The position numbers were made by a program, and so were the translations under genes. A stretch of DNA of 64,000 nucleotides from assembly GCF_900187395.1 (NCBI RefSeq), contig NZ_FYEZ01000002.1, positions 124,001 through 188,000 on the forward strand, in the 5' to 3' direction. Source of the stretch: Kytococcus aerolatus. Lineage in GTDB: Bacteria > Actinomycetota > Actinomycetes > Actinomycetales > Dermatophilaceae. The notes beneath the pieces were generated by a model. It had not been told where the DNA came from and searched no databases. It saw only the letters and a program-made list of their open reading frames with translations. Shown piece after piece: positions 1-8,900 of the stretch. Position 1 is the stretch's first letter, and every line of letters begins with the position of its first letter.

Positions 1-339
1 GAGGTCGGTGAGGACTGGCTCCGTCTGAGCACCCGGGGCGGTGACCGGCTCGTGGGCCGGTGGGCCGTGGCCGGGGTCGCGGGCCTCACGGCCAGGGCCC
101 GGCCCGCGGGGGAGTCGGTGGCCCGACGGGTCACCTGGGTCAGCGTGCTGCGGGAGCTCTCCCGGGACCGGTCATCGGTGCGGGTGGCCGGCTCGCAGGG
201 CGGGCTCGTGGAGGGACGGGTCGACCGGGTGCTGGCCGATCACCTGGACCTGGCCGTGGGGCCCACCGCCCGCGAGGCCCGGTCCGTCCGGGTCATCCCC
301 TTCGAGGCAGTCGCCTGGGTGGGTGGGCCCGGGGCCTGA
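1..339 (+). CDS. Hypothetical protein, 3' part only
   Basis: The reading frame is open from the first base of the window, so the gene starts upstream and only the last 112 residues are seen. The visible part is rich in V, R, G and D and looks like a small beta-rich domain (WLRLSTRGGDRLVGRW near the start, VEGRVDRVLADHLDLAVG later), which resembles a barrel of short strands, but I do not recognise a named family. It ends 7 bp from the convergent stop of the HTH gene that follows. Function unknown. Confidence 0.6.
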   Translation, partial: EVGEDWLRLSTRGGDRLVGRWAVAGVAGLTARARPAGESVARRVTWVSVLRELSRDRSSVRVAGSQGGLVEGRVDRVLADHLDLAVGPTAREARSVRVIPFEAVAWVGGPGA

Positions 340-346
340 CCCGGGT

Positions 347-556
347 TCAGGGCCGGTCGGCCTCGACGAGGGCCCGGGTGGCCTCGTACTGCCGGGCGAT
401 GTAGTTCTCCAGCTCGGAGATCTCCACCCGCCACTGACCGCGGCCACCGACCTTGATGGCGGGGAGGTCCCCGGAGCGCACGAGGGCGTAGGCCTGGGCG
501 GCCGAGATGTCCAGCGTCTCGGCCACGTCGCTGAGAGCCATGAAGCGGCGGGGCAC
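347..556 (-). CDS. Small excisionase-family HTH DNA-binding protein
   Basis: A 69-residue protein. Residues MALSDVAETLDISAAQAYALVRSG form a MerR/AlpA-like winged helix-turn-helix, followed by LPAIKVGGRGQWRV, the wing that reads DNA in BldC/excisionase-type proteins, and a short helix with the ELENYI motif typical of the family. I chose the GTG at 554-556 because AGGAGG lies a few bases before it; an ATG five codons further in is possible. It is divergent from the SAF-domain gene. In many actinobacteria a protein of this kind sits beside SAF/CpaE-like genes, so it may regulate that cluster; this is inference. Confidence 0.8.
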   Translation of the reverse strand: MPRRFMALSDVAETLDISAAQAYALVRSGDLPAIKVGGRGQWRVEISELENYIARQYEATRALVEADRP

Positions 557-715
557 GTCTCCTCCTGGTCGCGCTCGTTCGACGTCCTCCGCGGCGCCTG
601 GTGCCGCGGGGCGGGGCCGATCCAGACCGAATCCTGACCTGTTGGCCACCTGGTGTTCATCCTATGTCGGCACGCTCCTGCCCACCCGGTTCGTCCACAG
701 GCCAGAGGAGACACG

Positions 716-1417
716 ATGTTCGGGCGCAGCAGTCGGCAGGGCGGCGCGGAGCTGGAACGGCCGGAGAGCCCACCGGCGCACCGCCTCCGTCGCCCCCGGT
801 GGACCGACGCGCGGCTGCTCGTCGGCGCGGCCCTGGTGCTGGGCTCCACGCTCACCGGCGCGGCGGTGGCCGGGGGTGATGCCGGGCCGCAGCACTGGGA
901 GGCCGCCCGCGACCTCCCCACCGGGCACGTGCTCACGCGGGCGGACCTGAAGCCGGTCTCGGCCGGAGACCGCCCGGCCCACCTCTCGGGGACCGACCCG
1001 CTGGGCGCTGCCGGCGGGAAGGGTGCCGTCCTCGTGCAACCGCTCCGCAGCGGGGAGCTCGTGCCGCGCAGCGCCCTCGGCTCGCCGGGAGAGCTGGACC
1101 TGCGACGGGTGTCGGTGCCCGTCTCGGCCGGCAGCGCCTCGATGCTGGCCCCCGGTTCCGTGGTCGACCTGTGGACCGTCCCGGAGGGGGCGGCCGGTCA
1201 GGACGAGCGCCCGCGCCCCGAGCGGGTCCTGGAGTCCGTCGAGGTGGCCCGGGTGCAGTCCGTCGCCCAGTCCGCGGCCGCCGGGCGCCCGGTGGACGTC
1301 GACCTCCTCGTGCCGGAGAAGGGCGTGGCCGAGGTCCTCGCCGGGCTCGGCGACGGGGAGGCCCTGGCCGCGGTGCCAGTGGCCGGATCGCTCGTGGCCG
1401 GCGAGGGCGAGCAGTGA
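716..1417 (+). CDS. SAF-domain membrane-anchored protein (CpaB/RcpC-like)
   Basis: A 233-residue protein. A basic N-terminus is followed by one membrane segment at about residues 35-50 (LLVGAALVLGSTLTGAAVA). Then comes a SAF-like domain: ARDLPTGHVLTRADLKPV, and later GELVPRSAL and LAPGSVVDLW. SAF domains in CpaB/RcpC and flagellar FlgA help assemble secreted pili or flagella at the cell surface. The ATG at 716 has GAGGAG upstream; an earlier in-frame ATG at 653 has no such site. The stop overlaps the GTG of the next gene, so the two are translationally coupled. No pilin or secretion ATPase is visible here, so a pilus role is only inferred from the family. Confidence 0.75.
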   Translation: MFGRSSRQGGAELERPESPPAHRLRRPRWTDARLLVGAALVLGSTLTGAAVAGGDAGPQHWEAARDLPTGHVLTRADLKPVSAGDRPAHLSGTDPLGAAGGKGAVLVQPLRSGELVPRSALGSPGELDLRRVSVPVSAGSASMLAPGSVVDLWTVPEGAAGQDERPRPERVLESVEVARVQSVAQSAAAGRPVDVDLLVPEKGVAEVLAGLGDGEALAAVPVAGSLVAGEGEQ

Positions 1418-2640
1418 CCCGCGATGTCCTCCTGGCCGTCGAACCCTCCTGGGACGCCCCGCTGGCGGCCACCCTCTCCCGGGTGCCGGGCCTGCGCGTG
1501 GTGCGACGCTGCGTCGACCTGCCCGATCTGCTCGGGGCGGCGGAGGCGGGGCTGGGGGAGCTCGCCGTCGTGTCGGCCGGGTTGCGGGACCTGGACCGGG
1601 AGTGCGTCGTGGGCCTGCAGGAGGCCGGGCTCCAGGTCGTCGGGGTCCATTCACCGGCTGACGAGGGGGCCGAGCGGCGCCTCGCCCAGTGGGGCGTCAG
1701 CGCGACCTGCTCCGTGGAGGACCCCCTGCCCCGCTGGGAGGAGGTCGTGGCGGGGCTGGGGGCAGCCCCCGGGCCCACCCCCGAGGAGGGTGCCGCGGTC
1801 GACGGACCGGCAGGTGGGAGGCTGGACCCGCTGCCCGAGCCCACCGGGCGGGTGGTCGCCGTCTGGGGCCCGCCGGGTGCGCCGGGACGCACGACCGTGG
1901 CCGTCGAGCTGGCCGCCCTCCTGGCCCGCCGTTCCGAGACGATGCTCGTCGACGCGGACACCCACGCCCCGGGGCTGGGGCAGCACCTGGCGCTGCTGGA
2001 GGAGGCGTCGGGGCTCATCGCCGCGGTGCGGGCCAGCGAGGAGGGTCGCCTCGACGCCCCGGCCCTGGCCGGCTGCGCCCGCCGGGTGGGGGAGCGGCTG
2101 CGGGTGCTCACCGGGATCGGCCGGGCCGACCGGTGGCCGGAGGTGCGGGCCGGCGCGCTGGAGGACGTCCTGGGGATGGCCCGGAGGCTCGTCGACCTCG
2201 TCGTGGTTGATCTCGCCAGCCCGGTGGAGGACGACGAGGTCCTCGCCTACGACACCCGTGCACCCCGCCGCAACGCCGCTGCCCTGACGGTGCTGGGCGC
2301 GGCCGACCTGGTGGTCGTGGTCGGGGGCGCCGACGCGGTGGCCCTGCAGCGCCTCATCCGCAGCACCGACGTGCTGGACCCGGTGCTCGCCGGGACGCCG
2401 CAGGTGCTCGTCCTCAACCGGACCCGACGCACCGCGGCCCGCGAGCCGGAGCTCCAGGAGACCGCCGAGCGGCACCTCGGGCGGCGGGCGGACCTCCTGC
2501 TCCCGGAGGACCGGGCCGTCGTCGACCGGGCGCTCCTGGCCGGGCGCCCGGTGGTGGAGGAGGCGCCACGCTCGGCGCTCGCCCGTCGGCTGGGTGATCT
2601 CGTCGGGCTGGTCGACACCCGTGCCACGATGGGTGCATGA
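1414..2640 (+). CDS. CpaE/MinD/ParA-like P-loop ATPase
   Basis: A 408-residue protein whose GTG start overlaps the SAF gene stop. Residues 1-110 look like a receiver-like or degenerate N-terminal domain, as in CpaE proteins. The ATPase core begins at about residue 148: VVAVWGPPGAPGRTTVAVELA is a deviant Walker A (GPPGAPGRTT), then MLVDADTHAPGLGQHL and DLVVVDLASPVEDDE (Walker B region). CpaE-type ATPases position pilus machinery and other ParA relatives sort cargo on membranes. The lysine normally seen early in the deviant Walker A is a proline here (GPPG instead of GKGG), so ATP hydrolysis by the usual mechanism is uncertain. The next gene overlaps by ATGA. Confidence 0.75.
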   Translation: MTRDVLLAVEPSWDAPLAATLSRVPGLRVVRRCVDLPDLLGAAEAGLGELAVVSAGLRDLDRECVVGLQEAGLQVVGVHSPADEGAERRLAQWGVSATCSVEDPLPRWEEVVAGLGAAPGPTPEEGAAVDGPAGGRLDPLPEPTGRVVAVWGPPGAPGRTTVAVELAALLARRSETMLVDADTHAPGLGQHLALLEEASGLIAAVRASEEGRLDAPALAGCARRVGERLRVLTGIGRADRWPEVRAGALEDVLGMARRLVDLVVVDLASPVEDDEVLAYDTRAPRRNAAALTVLGAADLVVVVGGADAVALQRLIRSTDVLDPVLAGTPQVLVLNRTRRTAAREPELQETAERHLGRRADLLLPEDRAVVDRALLAGRPVVEEAPRSALARRLGDLVGLVDTRATMGA

Positions 2641-3056
2641 CCCACGACCTCCGTGCCTTCGCCGCCCTCTCGCTCGAGGAGCTCACCGCCCTCGTGGGGG
2701 GTGAGGAGGTGGCCCCGGTCCGCCCGTGGCGGGTGGTGGCGGTCCCGGCCGACCCCACCGCCGAGCCGTCGGAGGAGGAGGCCGAGGAGGCGATGGAGGC
2801 CGCCGCCGACGACGCCCTGGCCGCCGGGCTGCCGGTGGTGGTCCTGGCCGCCGACCTCCCGGCCGGCGTGCTGCGTGGCGACGCGGCACCGGTCACCCTG
2901 CGGCAGGCGGCTTCCTTCCACCTCGGGGACGACGTCGCCCTGGGCGAGCCGGAGGCCGTCGGTGCCCCCTGGGAGCTCTCCTGGTACGCGACGACCGAGG
3001 CCGCGGTCGTGCAGGACCTGCTGCGGGCGGCGCCGGAGCCGCACCCGGAGGGGTGA
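2637..3056 (+). CDS. Conserved hypothetical protein, DUF6912-like
   Basis: A 139-residue acidic protein coupled to the preceding ATPase gene by an ATGA overlap. The segments LAAGLPVVVLAADLPAGVL and LSWYATTEAAVVQDLL resemble the conserved blocks of DUF6912, a family of actinobacterial proteins often found next to HAD or ParA-like genes. The N-terminus does not match the usual MRVYVP opening of that family, so the assignment is tentative. No catalytic motif is seen. It probably belongs to the same operon as the SAF and ATPase genes. Confidence 0.6.
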   Translation: MTHDLRAFAALSLEELTALVGGEEVAPVRPWRVVAVPADPTAEPSEEEAEEAMEAAADDALAAGLPVVVLAADLPAGVLRGDAAPVTLRQAASFHLGDDVALGEPEAVGAPWELSWYATTEAAVVQDLLRAAPEPHPEG

Positions 3057-3180
3057 CGGGAGCTCCCACCGGTGGTGGTCGCCGCCGTGCGTCCGTGACA
3101 GCATGGGGCAGAGGTCTGCCCGCCGCGCCGCTGGCGCGAGGTGGCCCGTTGAATCCCGCACCCCACGAAGGAGCACCTCC

Positions 3181-4809
3181 ATGGATGCTGTGACGACCCC
3201 CCCGTACCCGGTGAACGAGCCGGTCAAGGACTACGCCCCCGGCAGCCCCGAGGCCGAGGAGCTGCAGGCCGCGCTCCGTGAGATCGCCGACAACCCGATT
3301 GACCTGCCGCACTGCATCGGTGGCGAGTGGGTCCAGGGTTCCGGCGCGGAGATCAAGGTCGTCCAGCCCCACGCCCACGCCAAGGTGCTGGGCACCGCTC
3401 GTGAGGGCACCGCCGAGGACGCCCGCGCTGCGATCGACGCCGCGAAGGCCGCCGCCCCGGCCTGGCAGGCCCTCTCCTTCGACGACCGCGCCGCCATCTT
3501 CCTGCGCGCCGCCGAGCTGCTCACCGGTCCGTGGCGCGCCCGCATGAACGCCGCCACCATGCTCGGCCAGAGCAAGTCGCCGCTGCAGGCCGAGATCGAG
3601 GCCGCCTGCGAGCTCGCCGACTTCTGGCGCTTCAACGTGCACTACGCCCGCGAGCTGCTCGCCGGCCAGCCGACCGTGAGCCCCAAGGGCAGCTGGAACC
3701 GGCAGGACCACCGCCCGCTGGACGGCTTCGTGTACGCGGTCTGCCCGTTCAACTTCACCGCCATCGCGGCCAACCTGCCCACCGCCCCGGCGCTCATGGG
3801 CAACACCGTGGTGTGGAAGCCGTCGACCACCCAGGCCCGCGCCGCCCACATGACCATGGAGCTCCTCAAGGAGGCCGGCCTCCCGGACGGCGTCATCAAC
3901 CTGGTGCACGGCGTGGGCCAGGACATCTCTGACGTGGTGCTGGCCGACCGTGACTTCGCCGGCCTGCACTTCACCGGCTCCACCGCCACCTTCAAGATGC
4001 TGTGGAAGCAGATCGGGGAGAATCTCGACAGCTACCGCTCCTACCCGCGCATCGTGGGTGAGACCGGCGGCAAGGACTTCGTCGTGGCCCACCCGTCGGC
4101 CGACACCGCCGTCCTGAAGACCGCGCTGATCCGTGGTGCCTTCGAGTACCAGGGCCAGAAGTGCTCCGCCGCCTCCCGTGCGTACATCCCGGAGTCGGTC
4201 TGGGCCGAGATCAAGGACGACCTGGTCGAGCGCACCGAGGCGCTGACCATGGGTGACGTCACCGACTTCTCGAACTTCATGGGTGCCGTCATCGACGACC
4301 GCGCCTTCGCCCGCCACAAGGCCGCGATCGACGCGGCCCACGCGGACGACTCCGTGGAGATCATCGCCGGCGGCACCTACGACGACTCCGAGGGCTACTT
4401 CGTGCGTCCGACCATCGCCGTGGTCTCCGACCCGACCCACGAGATGGTCACCACCGAGTACTTCGGCCCGATCCTCGCGGTCTACGTGTACCCGGACGAC
4501 CAGTTCGAGGAGACCCTCGAGCAGATGAAGGACGTCACCGACTACGCCCTGACCGGTGCGGTGATCTCCCGCGACCGGCAGGCCCTGGCGCACGCCACCG
4601 AGGTGCTGCGCTTCTCGGCCGGCAACTTCTACCTCAACGACAAGCCGACCGGTGCGGTCGTCGGCCAGCAGCCCTTCGGCGGCTCCGGCGCCTCGGGCAC
4701 CAACGACAAGGCCGGCTCGATGGCGAACCTGCTGCGCTGGACCAGCACCCGCTCCATCAAGGAGACCTTCGTGGCCCCGACCACGGACGGCTACCCGCAC
4801 ATGGGCTGA
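3181..4809 (+). CDS. pruA: L-glutamate gamma-semialdehyde dehydrogenase
   Basis: A 542-residue NAD-dependent aldehyde dehydrogenase. It oxidises L-glutamate gamma-semialdehyde (open form of pyrroline-5-carboxylate) to glutamate, the last step of proline catabolism. Seen in the sequence: FTGSTATF (NAD-binding turn), VGETGGKDFVVAHPSAD containing the general-base glutamate, and YQGQKCSAASRAY with the catalytic cysteine; FGGSGASGTND near the C-terminus is typical of the P5C dehydrogenase branch. Start ATG at 3181 with GGAG upstream. It stands alone, with a strong hairpin terminator after it. The GDH gene 1.2 kb downstream would take the glutamate further to 2-oxoglutarate. Confidence 0.95.
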   Translation: MDAVTTPPYPVNEPVKDYAPGSPEAEELQAALREIADNPIDLPHCIGGEWVQGSGAEIKVVQPHAHAKVLGTAREGTAEDARAAIDAAKAAAPAWQALSFDDRAAIFLRAAELLTGPWRARMNAATMLGQSKSPLQAEIEAACELADFWRFNVHYARELLAGQPTVSPKGSWNRQDHRPLDGFVYAVCPFNFTAIAANLPTAPALMGNTVVWKPSTTQARAAHMTMELLKEAGLPDGVINLVHGVGQDISDVVLADRDFAGLHFTGSTATFKMLWKQIGENLDSYRSYPRIVGETGGKDFVVAHPSADTAVLKTALIRGAFEYQGQKCSAASRAYIPESVWAEIKDDLVERTEALTMGDVTDFSNFMGAVIDDRAFARHKAAIDAAHADDSVEIIAGGTYDDSEGYFVRPTIAVVSDPTHEMVTTEYFGPILAVYVYPDDQFEETLEQMKDVTDYALTGAVISRDRQALAHATEVLRFSAGNFYLNDKPTGAVVGQQPFGGSGASGTNDKAGSMANLLRWTSTRSIKETFVAPTTDGYPHMG

Positions 4810-4834
4810 GTGATCACCCCCTGAGCGAAGCGCT

Positions 4835-4878
4835 CACGCCGAAGGGCCCCACCGTGCGAGGTGGGGCCCTTCGGCGTG
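4835..4878. terminator. Bidirectional hairpin terminator
   Basis: An 18-bp perfect stem (4835-4852 with 4861-4878) around an 8-nt loop lies between the converging pruA and DUF2505 genes. The stem core is GAAGGGCCCCAC with its complement. There is no strong T-run, as is common in high-GC genomes. Confidence 0.85.
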
Positions 4879-4909
4879 CTGCCCGTGCGGACGGCGCCCG
4901 GCGGCGGGG

Positions 4910-5404
4910 TCAGTGGGTGGCGAGCCACTCCCGGGACGCCTTCTCCTCCACGCCCAGCACCTTGCCCACGTAGGGCTCGGCCTGCTTCTCCAGCTGCTTG
5001 CCCAGGAAGGGCACCTTCACCGTGAAGTCGCCGGTGGTGCGGAAGACGGTCTCCTCCCCGCGCGGCTCGATCCGCAGGTCCGCCTCCAGACGGGCGGGCG
5101 CGTTGCCGGCGGTGACGGTGAGCTTCCCGGAGCGGGAGCCGTCGGCCTCGGGGGCGCCCCACTCCTGGTGCTCCTGGAGGGTCACGGTGTCGCCCACGAC
5201 CTTCCGGGCCATGTCCGGCAGTCGGCCGGTGGGCATCTTCCGGGTGCTGCGCACCACCGGGCCGGGGCCGTCGGTGGTGACCTCCAGGGTGTGCTCCGTG
5301 GCCCCGGTGCGGCGGATCTTGTCCTCCACGTAGGCCGGGTCGCCGAGCATGGTGACCACCTCGTCGAGGGGCGCGGGCAGGGTGAACTCGTGATCGATCC
5401 TCAT
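4910..5404 (-). CDS. DUF2505 domain protein
   Basis: A 164-residue protein starting MRIDHEFTLPAPLDEVVTML, the characteristic opening of DUF2505, an actinobacterial family with the SRPBCC (START-like) fold: a helix-grip barrel that binds hydrophobic ligands. The block RIEPRGEETVFRTTGDFTVKVPFLG and the C-terminal helix match the family's length and pattern. Ligand and role are unknown. Its ATG overlaps the stop of the upstream gene (ATGA at 5401-5404), so the two are co-translated. Confidence 0.85.
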   Translation of the reverse strand: MRIDHEFTLPAPLDEVVTMLGDPAYVEDKIRRTGATEHTLEVTTDGPGPVVRSTRKMPTGRLPDMARKVVGDTVTLQEHQEWGAPEADGSRSGKLTVTAGNAPARLEADLRIEPRGEETVFRTTGDFTVKVPFLGKQLEKQAEPYVGKVLGVEEKASREWLATH

Positions 5405-5868
5405 GGCTCCACGCTAGTCGGGATCGACGTGCTCACGTGCGCCTGCGCTGCCCGGCACCCGGCGACGAGCTGCTTGGCGGCCCGGATCTGTCCCAGTCGG
5501 GTGACTCCTCGGGCCGGTGCGCGGGGGATCTCCAGGAGCGCGTCGCCGTACTCCTGGAGGGCGGCCCGGAGCTCCCGGGCCGCGGCCGCCGGGCCGCTGG
5601 CGCCGGCCTCGTCGAGCTGCCGGGCGGCCCGGCCGAGGGCTGCCGCCGTCGCGGCGATGGCCCCGCGATCGGCCCTCCCGTCGGGGGCGATCAGCGCGGT
5701 GGGCAGGGGTTCGGCCTCCAGCGGCGGCCCGAGGGTGGCCTCGACGATCGCCAGGAGGGCTTCGTCGACCGCGTCCTGGGCGCCCGCGTGACCGACCCAG
5801 ACGGGCAGGTCGAGGAGCGGGAGCACCGCGGCGGCGATGCGCTGTTCGGGAGTCGGTCCACCAGCCAT
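5401..5868 (-). CDS. Hypothetical helical protein upstream of DUF2505
   Basis: A 155-residue alanine- and leucine-rich, mostly helical protein. It carries no motif I recognise. It is the first gene of a two-gene operon with the DUF2505 gene (4-bp overlap) and is divergent from the glutamate dehydrogenase gene. Its length and the coupling support it as a real gene; function unknown. Confidence 0.65.
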   Translation of the reverse strand: MAGGPTPEQRIAAAVLPLLDLPVWVGHAGAQDAVDEALLAIVEATLGPPLEAEPLPTALIAPDGRADRGAIAATAAALGRAARQLDEAGASGPAAAARELRAALQEYGDALLEIPRAPARGVTRLGQIRAAKQLVAGCRAAQAHVSTSIPTSVEP

Positions 5869-5993
5869 GCGTGCACCCTAGGTCGACCTCCTCGGAGCGT
5901 GTCGGGTGCTGTGCACAGGGAGTGTGACGGGGGCTACAGTCGTCCCGGGCACGGAGTTGTGCCCGCCCTGCTCAGGAAGAGGATGATTCGCAG

Positions 5994-8900
5994 ATGACGA
6001 CCCAGTCCGGCATCGTGCCGAACGAGGACCGCTCGGCCGCCGAGGAGCACGCGGAGGAGGTGGCCGCGCAGCGCAAGCAGCTGATCGCCGCCGCGGGGGA
6101 GCGTGTCGGGAGCGGCGGGGGACTGCTGACCCCCGAGCTGGTGGACCACTACTGGAGCGCGGTGCACGACGCCGACGTGGTGGACCGCACCGTCGAGGAG
6201 ATCATCGAGATCCCGACCCAGCACCTCGAGACCGGTGCCCGTCGTGACACGGCCACCGCGGTCGTGCGCGTGCTCGAGGGGGAGCACGGCTCCGGGGTCC
6301 AGGTCGTCACCGACGACATGCCCTTCCTGGTGGACTCGGTGACCTACGAGCTGCACCGGCTCGGCTGGGACGTCCACTCGGTGGTCCACCCGCAGGTCGT
6401 CGTCACCCGGGGGACGGACGGCGAGCTGCAGTCGCTGCGCCCCTGGGCCGCCGACGAGCAGCCGGCCGACGGCGAGCTCGTGGAGAGCTGGATCCACGTC
6501 GACGTGCGCCAGGCGGGTGTCGAGGCCGACGTCCAGGAGGTCTGCCCCGAGCTGGAGCGTGTCCTGGAGGACGTGCGCGTGGCGGTGGAGGACTGGGAGC
6601 CGATGCGCGAGCAGGCCGCGGAGCTCACCCGCTCCCTGCGCCAGGCACCCCCGCCGACCGTCGACGCCGAGGAGGCCGCCCAGGGGGCCGACCTCCTCGA
6701 GTGGCTCGTGGACGACCACTTCACCTTCCTCGGCATCCGTGAGTACGCGCTGGACACCGTGGACGGCGAGCTCGTCCTGCGGGCCGAGCAGGGCACCGGT
6801 CTGGGCATCCTGCGCGGCGACCGCCAGCGCTCCCACGACGTCTCCCGCCTGCGCCGCGAGGCCCGGGAGAAGGCGCACGAGCCGCGGCCGGTGACCCTGA
6901 CCAAGGCCAACAGCCGCGCGACCGTGCACCGCAACGTCCACCTCGACTACGTGGGCGTGCGCACCTTCGACGAGCAGGGCGAGGTCACCGGTGAGATCCG
7001 CATCCTCGGTCTGCTGACCTCCACCGTCTACAACGCCTCGGTGCGCGAGATCCCGGTGGTGCGCGAGAAGGTCCAGGCCGTCCTCGACGCCTCCGGCTTC
7101 GGCTCCACCAGCCACTCCGGCAAGGACCTGCTGGCCACCCTCGAGGCGATGCCGCGGGACGACCTCTTCCAGACCGGGCCGGCCGAGCTGGAGGCCATCG
7201 CCCACGACATCCTGTGGATCCAGTCGCGCCGTCGCCCGTCGGTGCTGGTGCGCCGGGACGAGTTCGGCCGCTATGCCACCGTCACCGCCTTCCTGCCGCG
7301 CGACCGGTACAACACGGACGTCCGCACCACGATGACCCGGGAGCTGGCCGAGTACTTCGACACCGAGCTCATCGACTTCACCGCCCGCGTCACCGACCAG
7401 ACCATGGCGCAGCTGCGCTTCGTGGTCCGGCTGCCGGACGGCCGCGACTTCGGCGAGATCGACCTGCCCGAGCTGGAGCGCCGCCTCATCGAGGCCACCC
7501 GGACCTGGGACGAGAAGGTCACGCACATCAGCGAGACCAACGGCATCGACGACGCCTACCTGCTCCCGCGCCTGGCGGCCCTGCCGCAGGTGTACCGCGA
7601 CGACTTCGCGCCCGAGGAAGCCCTGGAGGACCTCGGCCGCCTGGACGGCCTGGACGGCGAGGACGACGTCGACGTGCGTCTCTACGCGGACGACGACGAG
7701 GAGACCGCGGCGACCGACCGTCGCCTCAAGGTCTACCGCCGGGGCCCGGCCACCCTGTCGGACATCCTCCCGGTGTTCTCGGACTTCGGGCTGGAGGTCG
7801 TCGACGAGCGCCCCTACGAGGTGCGCGACGAGAGCGACGCGACGCGGATCTACGACTTCGGCCTGCGCGCCGCCCGCCCCGAGCTGTGGGAGTCCGATGA
7901 CTCCGAGGCGACCGCTCGCCGCTTCGAGGAGACCTTCAAGGCCGCCTGGAGCGGTCAGGCCGAGAGCGACTCGCTCAACGCGCTGAGCCTCACCGCCGGC
8001 CTGGACTGGCGCCAGATCGTCATCCTGCGTGCCTACGCCCGCTACCTGCGCCAGACCGGTTCGGCCTTCTCGCTGAACTACATCGAGGAGGCGCTCACGG
8101 CCAACCCGCGCCTGGCGGGCCTGTTCGTCGAGGCCTTCGAGATCCTCTTCGACCCGAGCCGCGAGGGCGAGCCCGAGGCCCGCCGGGCCGAGGCCGAGCC
8201 CGTGCTCCGGGAGTACGACACCCTGCTGGAGGAGGTGTCCAGCCTCGACCAGGACCGCATCCTGCGCGGTCTGCGCGAGGTGCTGGGCGGCACCCTGCGC
8301 ACCAGCTTCTACGTGGAGGACCTCGACGGCTCGCCGAAGCCGTACGTGGCCCTCAAGCTCAGCCCGGTGGACATCGAGCTGCTCCCGGAGCCGCGACCGA
8401 TGTTCGAGATCTTCGTCTACGGCCCGTCCGTGGAGGGCGTCCACCTGCGCTACGGCTCGGTCGCCCGCGGTGGCCTGCGCTGGTCGGACCGTCGGGAGGA
8501 CTTCCGCACCGAGGTGCTCGGCCTGGTCAAGGCACAGATGGTGAAGAACGCCGTCATCGTGCCGACCGGCTCGAAGGGCGGCTTCTACGCCAAGCAGCTG
8601 CCGGACCCGTCGGTGGACCGTGGCGCCTGGATGGAGGAGGGCAAGCGCGCCTACACGCGCTTCATCTCCGGCATGCTCGACGTCACCGACAACCTGGTCG
8701 ACGGCGAGGTCGTGCCGGCCCGTGACGTGGTCCGCCACGACGGCGACGACACCTACCTCGTGGTGGCGGCCGACAAGGGCACGGCGAAGTTCTCCGACCT
8801 GGCCAACTCCATCTCCGAGTCCTACGGCTTCTGGCTGGGCGACGCCTTCGCCTCCGGTGGCTCGGCCGGTTACGACCACAAGGCCATGGGCATCACCGCC

